Positions 61,418 through 64,000 of a stretch of 64,000 nt of DNA are shown here, piece after piece. How positions within the stretch are numbered: the stretch's first letter is position 1; each line of letters begins with the position of its first letter. A program made the position numbers and the translations under genes. Location: NCBI GenBank assembly GCA_046329235.1, contig JAXLVA010000001.1, forward strand, positions 1,922,001-1,986,000, written 5' to 3'. The DNA is from JALONH01 sp046329235. Lineage in GTDB: Bacteria > Bacteroidota > Bacteroidia > Cytophagales > Cytophagaceae. Below the pieces are notes generated by a model that did no database searches, had not been told where the DNA came from, and worked only from the letters and a program-made list of their open reading frames with translations.

Positions 61418-61497
61418 AGCAGTCGGCGTTCTTGAGGAACACACAACCGTGGATTTATTTTGATTAGGTAAGCAATGCAAGACGCTAACTAAAGAGG
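61418..61497. repeat. AGCAGTCGGCGTTCTTGAG element, copy 2
   Basis: Copy 2 matches the start of copy 1 exactly for 19 bases and then resembles it throughout (CTCAACCG/CACAACCG, TTAGG.AAG.AATGCAAG). It ends GACGCTAACT, an imperfect inverse of its beginning. Together the copies flank the 1.2-kb small-gene cluster. Confidence 0.7.
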
Positions 61498-61509
61498 ACG
61501 TTTTATAAA

Positions 61510-61794
61510 TTATTTTTTCTTAGCTCCATTAGTACAAACCTTACACACATATTTAACCCCAAACTTTTCCATTCGAACTACGCATCCCCCTTGAATTGGT
61601 GATTTCTTATTGGGATACTGCTGATCTGGCCAACCTTTAGCCATCCCATAATAATTCACCATTACCAACCTCTTCTTCATCTTAACATGATGAACATCAC
61701 AATATCCATCTTTATCATATAGCGCATTAATACATCCTGAAACAAGAACTGCTCCGCAAATGGAAATTATAATGAATATTCGAATTCTGTTCAT
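61510..61794 (-). CDS. Small lipoprotein with Cys-rich tail
   Basis: The 94-residue lipoprotein (lipobox VSGC, Cys21) has CDVHHVKMKKRLVMVNYYG and a KYVCKVCTNG tail with a CxxC. The His-rich and Cys pairs could bind a metal ion (inference). No family recognised. Confidence 0.6.
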   Translation of the reverse strand: MNRIRIFIIISICGAVLVSGCINALYDKDGYCDVHHVKMKKRLVMVNYYGMAKGWPDQQYPNKKSPIQGGCVVRMEKFGVKYVCKVCTNGAKKK

Positions 61795-61839
61795 TTTATC
61801 ATGTTGATAATGACAAGGTAATTAATTTTAACTTTTACC

Positions 61840-64000
61840 CTACCCCACTCTCATCCCTCTCCTCTTCACCCACTTAAATACCTCCATCACTAAAACAATA
61901 GTTAAGGAAGCTTCCATGACATACGCCCAGTCATCAAATTCATACGGACGTAGTTCTAATAGATTAGCCAGAAGTGGGATATACGATGCGCCTACATGTA
62001 TCGCATGTGCTATAAAGATAGCTCCTATCAAATACCAGTTATTGGAAGCTGGAACGGAGAAGACTGATTTCAATTCGCTTCTACAATTCAACACATGTAG
62101 ATTTTGGAATAATACCATTAACAACATCACCAAGGTACGAGCCGTTACAATCTCTACTTGCTCTACTTCTATCAAGAAATACCATACCGCTGTCACCGCT
62201 ACCGACATCACCATTCCGGATAACAATACTTCTTGAATCATTAATTTATTAAACACGGATTCATTGGGATCTCTCGGTGATTTTTTCATTTCATCCGGAT
62301 CTCCTTTTTCAAAGGCCATAGCTACATCTTGAATTCCATTCGTTACCAAGTTCAACCACAATAATTGAATCGCAGTAAACGGAACCGGCAAACCAATACC
62401 CAGCGTAAAAATAATCGTCATGATTTCCGCAAAGCCCGTAGAGACTAACAAATAAACTACATTACGAATGTTACTGTAAATATATCGTCCTTCTTCCACC
62501 GCTGCTTTAATAGAGGAGAAAGCATTATTCACTACAATCATGGAAGAAGCTTCTTTAGCTACATCCGTTCCGTATCCCATGGCGGCACCAATATGTGCTG
62601 CTTTTAAAGCAGGGGCATCATTCACCCCATCACCCGTTACCGCAACATACGCACCCGCACGTTTAAACGCTTCTACAATACGTAATTTCTGCTCAGGAGA
62701 CACGCGCGCAAATACCGTCTTTGTATTCACCACCTCTATGGGAACCGCACCATCATTATCTTGTAACTTCGCTAATTCTTTTCCGCTAATCACCGCGTCA
62801 CTACTTACCGCAATTCCTATTTGTCGGGCTATACTTGCAGCCGTTTCCGGATGATCACCTGTTACCATGGCTACTTTGATACCGGCATCCATGCAAGCTT
62901 TAATCGCCGCAGGAACATCTTCTCTCACCGGATCAATCAAAGCATAAAAACCTATCACTTCTAATTCCGGCAAGGAATTACTTTCTTCCCACAAGCCTGA
63001 ATTCAACGTTGTTTTCACCATCGCAATTACTCGATAACCTTGCGCAGCTAACAAACTCACTTGAGGTGAATACACCGAAGCATCGTCAACATAATCTTCA
63101 AAGGCTTCCCATGCTCCTTTTAAAATCATGGTACCATCTTGTAATACGATACCGGAATATTTTCTTTCGGATTCAAAAGGTATTAATTGACGGGTATGAT
63201 ATTGCGTACGAATCGCTTCTAAACTTATACCTGACTTAATTGCAGCAGCTAAAATGGCAACATCTACTGCATCCCCTCTGTGCTTCCATTCTTTCTGTTC
63301 TTGTTCTATGTCAGCCTCATTACACAATACGCCATAGGCTAACATTTTATTTAAGGTAGAAATATGAGCTACCCCATGTTTCAATGTAATCTCCCCATTT
63401 CCATGATAACCAATTCCACTTACTTCGTAACGTGTGCCATCTGCTAAGACTACTTGTTGAACGGTTTGTTCATCTAATGTTAGTGTTCCTGTTTTATCAG
63501 TAGCAATGACGGTACAACTACCAAGACCTTCTACGGCTGCTAATTTTCTAATAATGACATTTCGTTGAGACATACGCTGCGAACCAATAGACAATGCCAC
63601 GGTAATCGCAATTGGTAAACCTTCCGGTATAGCGGAAACAGCTAATGCTATGACTAACAAAAATGTTTCTAGCAATTCCATGCCCTTGAAATAGGCGACC
63701 AAACCTGCTATCAAACATAAGATGATTGTATATACTGAAATCTTCTGAGAGAACTCCTCCATACGTTCTACCAACGGAGGTTTATTCGATGTTAAGTCCA
63801 CTAAGCGGGAAGCGATTTTACCTATCTCCGTTTCAACACCTGTGCCTACTACCACTCCTCGCGCTCTACCAAACGTAACAGCTGTTCCGGAAAATACCAT
63901 GTTAAATCGATCACCTATAGGAGCAAGCTCATCTTTTAATATCATCTCCTTTTTCACTACCGGCAATGACTCTCCTGTTAAAATAGCCTCTTCTACTTTT
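61840..64000 (-). CDS. P-type cation ATPase, Ca2+-type (5' end beyond window)
   Basis: The frame is open to the right edge, giving 719 codons of the C-terminal part. It begins just before the actuator TGES motif (AILTGESLPVVKKE). The phosphorylation site ATDKTGTLT, MVTGDHPETA and VTGDGVNDAPALKAA all support a working P-type ATPase, and six C-terminal helices follow. Residues typical of Ca2+/PMR1-type pumps lie in TM6 (LLWLNLVTNGIQDVAMAFE); the metal is not proven. Confidence 0.92.
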   Translation of the reverse strand, partial: KVEEAILTGESLPVVKKEMILKDELAPIGDRFNMVFSGTAVTFGRARGVVVGTGVETEIGKIASRLVDLTSNKPPLVERMEEFSQKISVYTIILCLIAGLVAYFKGMELLETFLLVIALAVSAIPEGLPIAITVALSIGSQRMSQRNVIIRKLAAVEGLGSCTVIATDKTGTLTLDEQTVQQVVLADGTRYEVSGIGYHGNGEITLKHGVAHISTLNKMLAYGVLCNEADIEQEQKEWKHRGDAVDVAILAAAIKSGISLEAIRTQYHTRQLIPFESERKYSGIVLQDGTMILKGAWEAFEDYVDDASVYSPQVSLLAAQGYRVIAMVKTTLNSGLWEESNSLPELEVIGFYALIDPVREDVPAAIKACMDAGIKVAMVTGDHPETAASIARQIGIAVSSDAVISGKELAKLQDNDGAVPIEVVNTKTVFARVSPEQKLRIVEAFKRAGAYVAVTGDGVNDAPALKAAHIGAAMGYGTDVAKEASSMIVVNNAFSSIKAAVEEGRYIYSNIRNVVYLLVSTGFAEIMTIIFTLGIGLPVPFTAIQLLWLNLVTNGIQDVAMAFEKGDPDEMKKSPRDPNESVFNKLMIQEVLLSGMVMSVAVTAVWYFLIEVEQVEIVTARTLVMLLMVLFQNLHVLNCRSELKSVFSVPASNNWYLIGAIFIAHAIHVGASYIPLLANLLELRPYEFDDWAYVMEASLTIVLVMEVFKWVKRRGMRVG

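Noticed and set aside
61399..61446. Extended N-terminus of the 77-residue protein
   Set aside because: The added codons come from the 80-bp dispersed repeat and are unlikely to be translated.
60101..61497. Integron attC sites flanking small genes
   Set aside because: The repeats have inverted ends but not the RYYYAAC ... GTTRRRY order of attC, and no integrase gene is present in the window.

Overview
This looks like a chromosomal window from a low-GC member of the Bacteroidota. The evidence is type IX secretion C-terminal domains (both the type A 'PNPATD...GLYTV' form and the gliding/CHU_C type B form), SusC-like carboxypeptidase-regulatory plus TonB receptor architecture, DUF4293, DUF4374 and Wzi/RemB-like families, and promoter elements of the Bacteroidota type (TTTG - about 19 bp - TAnnTTTG) rather than sigma-70 TATAAT boxes. 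The exact order is not decided by the sequence; Chitinophagales, Saprospirales or Sphingobacteriales are all compatible. Genes are dense. No rRNA, tRNA, intact insertion sequence or CRISPR array was seen.

Layout. 1-10.4 kb: the N-terminal 932 codons of a transglutaminase/DUF2126 protein, two LPS-core-type glycosyltransferases, a large lipoprotein, an O-antigen-ligase-like membrane protein, then an ECF sigma factor - gmk - nadD gene string. 10.5-15.1 kb: nine small co-oriented accessory genes (an HhH-like protein, an EF-Tu-domain-3-like protein, lipoproteins, RDD, ABM), bounded by palindromic repeat islands. 15.6-20.2 kb: pyrH-frr, an M1 aminopeptidase and a lipoprotein. 20.5-27 kb: a divergent AraC/PchR-like regulator and an operon resembling the Bacteroides XusABC xenosiderophore system. 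27-32.5 kb: DinB, NnrE/NnrD, PAP2, a YejK-like nucleoid protein and a secreted protein preceded by 44 perfect copies of a 7-bp repeat. 32.6-38 kb: two large T9SS cargo proteins. The upstream one carries an AGAT microsatellite between an out-of-frame signal-peptide start and the rest of the gene, so it appears to be phase-variable and OFF here. 38-41 kb: nuoABCD only. 41-48 kb: a membrane protein, a Wzi/RemB-like outer-membrane protein, an MsbA-like ABC exporter, DUF1003, a ComEA-like HhH protein and an AGCS symporter behind an attenuator-like leader. 48.5-57.6 kb: housekeeping strings (sugar-nucleotide transferase - holB - hemC - PPIase - RmlD-like; rpmE2; PyrR-like; NatAB-like ABC; truA). 57.7-64 kb: DUF4293, a WD40-like propeller protein, small accessory ORFs between two copies of an 80-bp repeat, and a P-type Ca2+-type ATPase running off the right edge.

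Themes. Envelope biogenesis dominates (LPS sugars, O-antigen ligase, ABC exporter, Wzi-like protein, T9SS cargo, lipoproteins), with iron acquisition and respiration. The intergenic space is unusually structured. At least six families of short palindromic elements and gene-end tandem arrays are mixed into mosaics. One of these arrays supplies the last codons and the stop of two unrelated genes, which both end in NGEL. The most interesting observations are the predicted frameshift switch on a secretion signal, the two pairs of 21-bp-spaced operators in front of the Xus-like operon, the terminator-ended leader of the AGCS symporter, and the symmetrical 155-bp repeat at 59.9-60.1 kb. All calls were made by reading the sequence without database searches.
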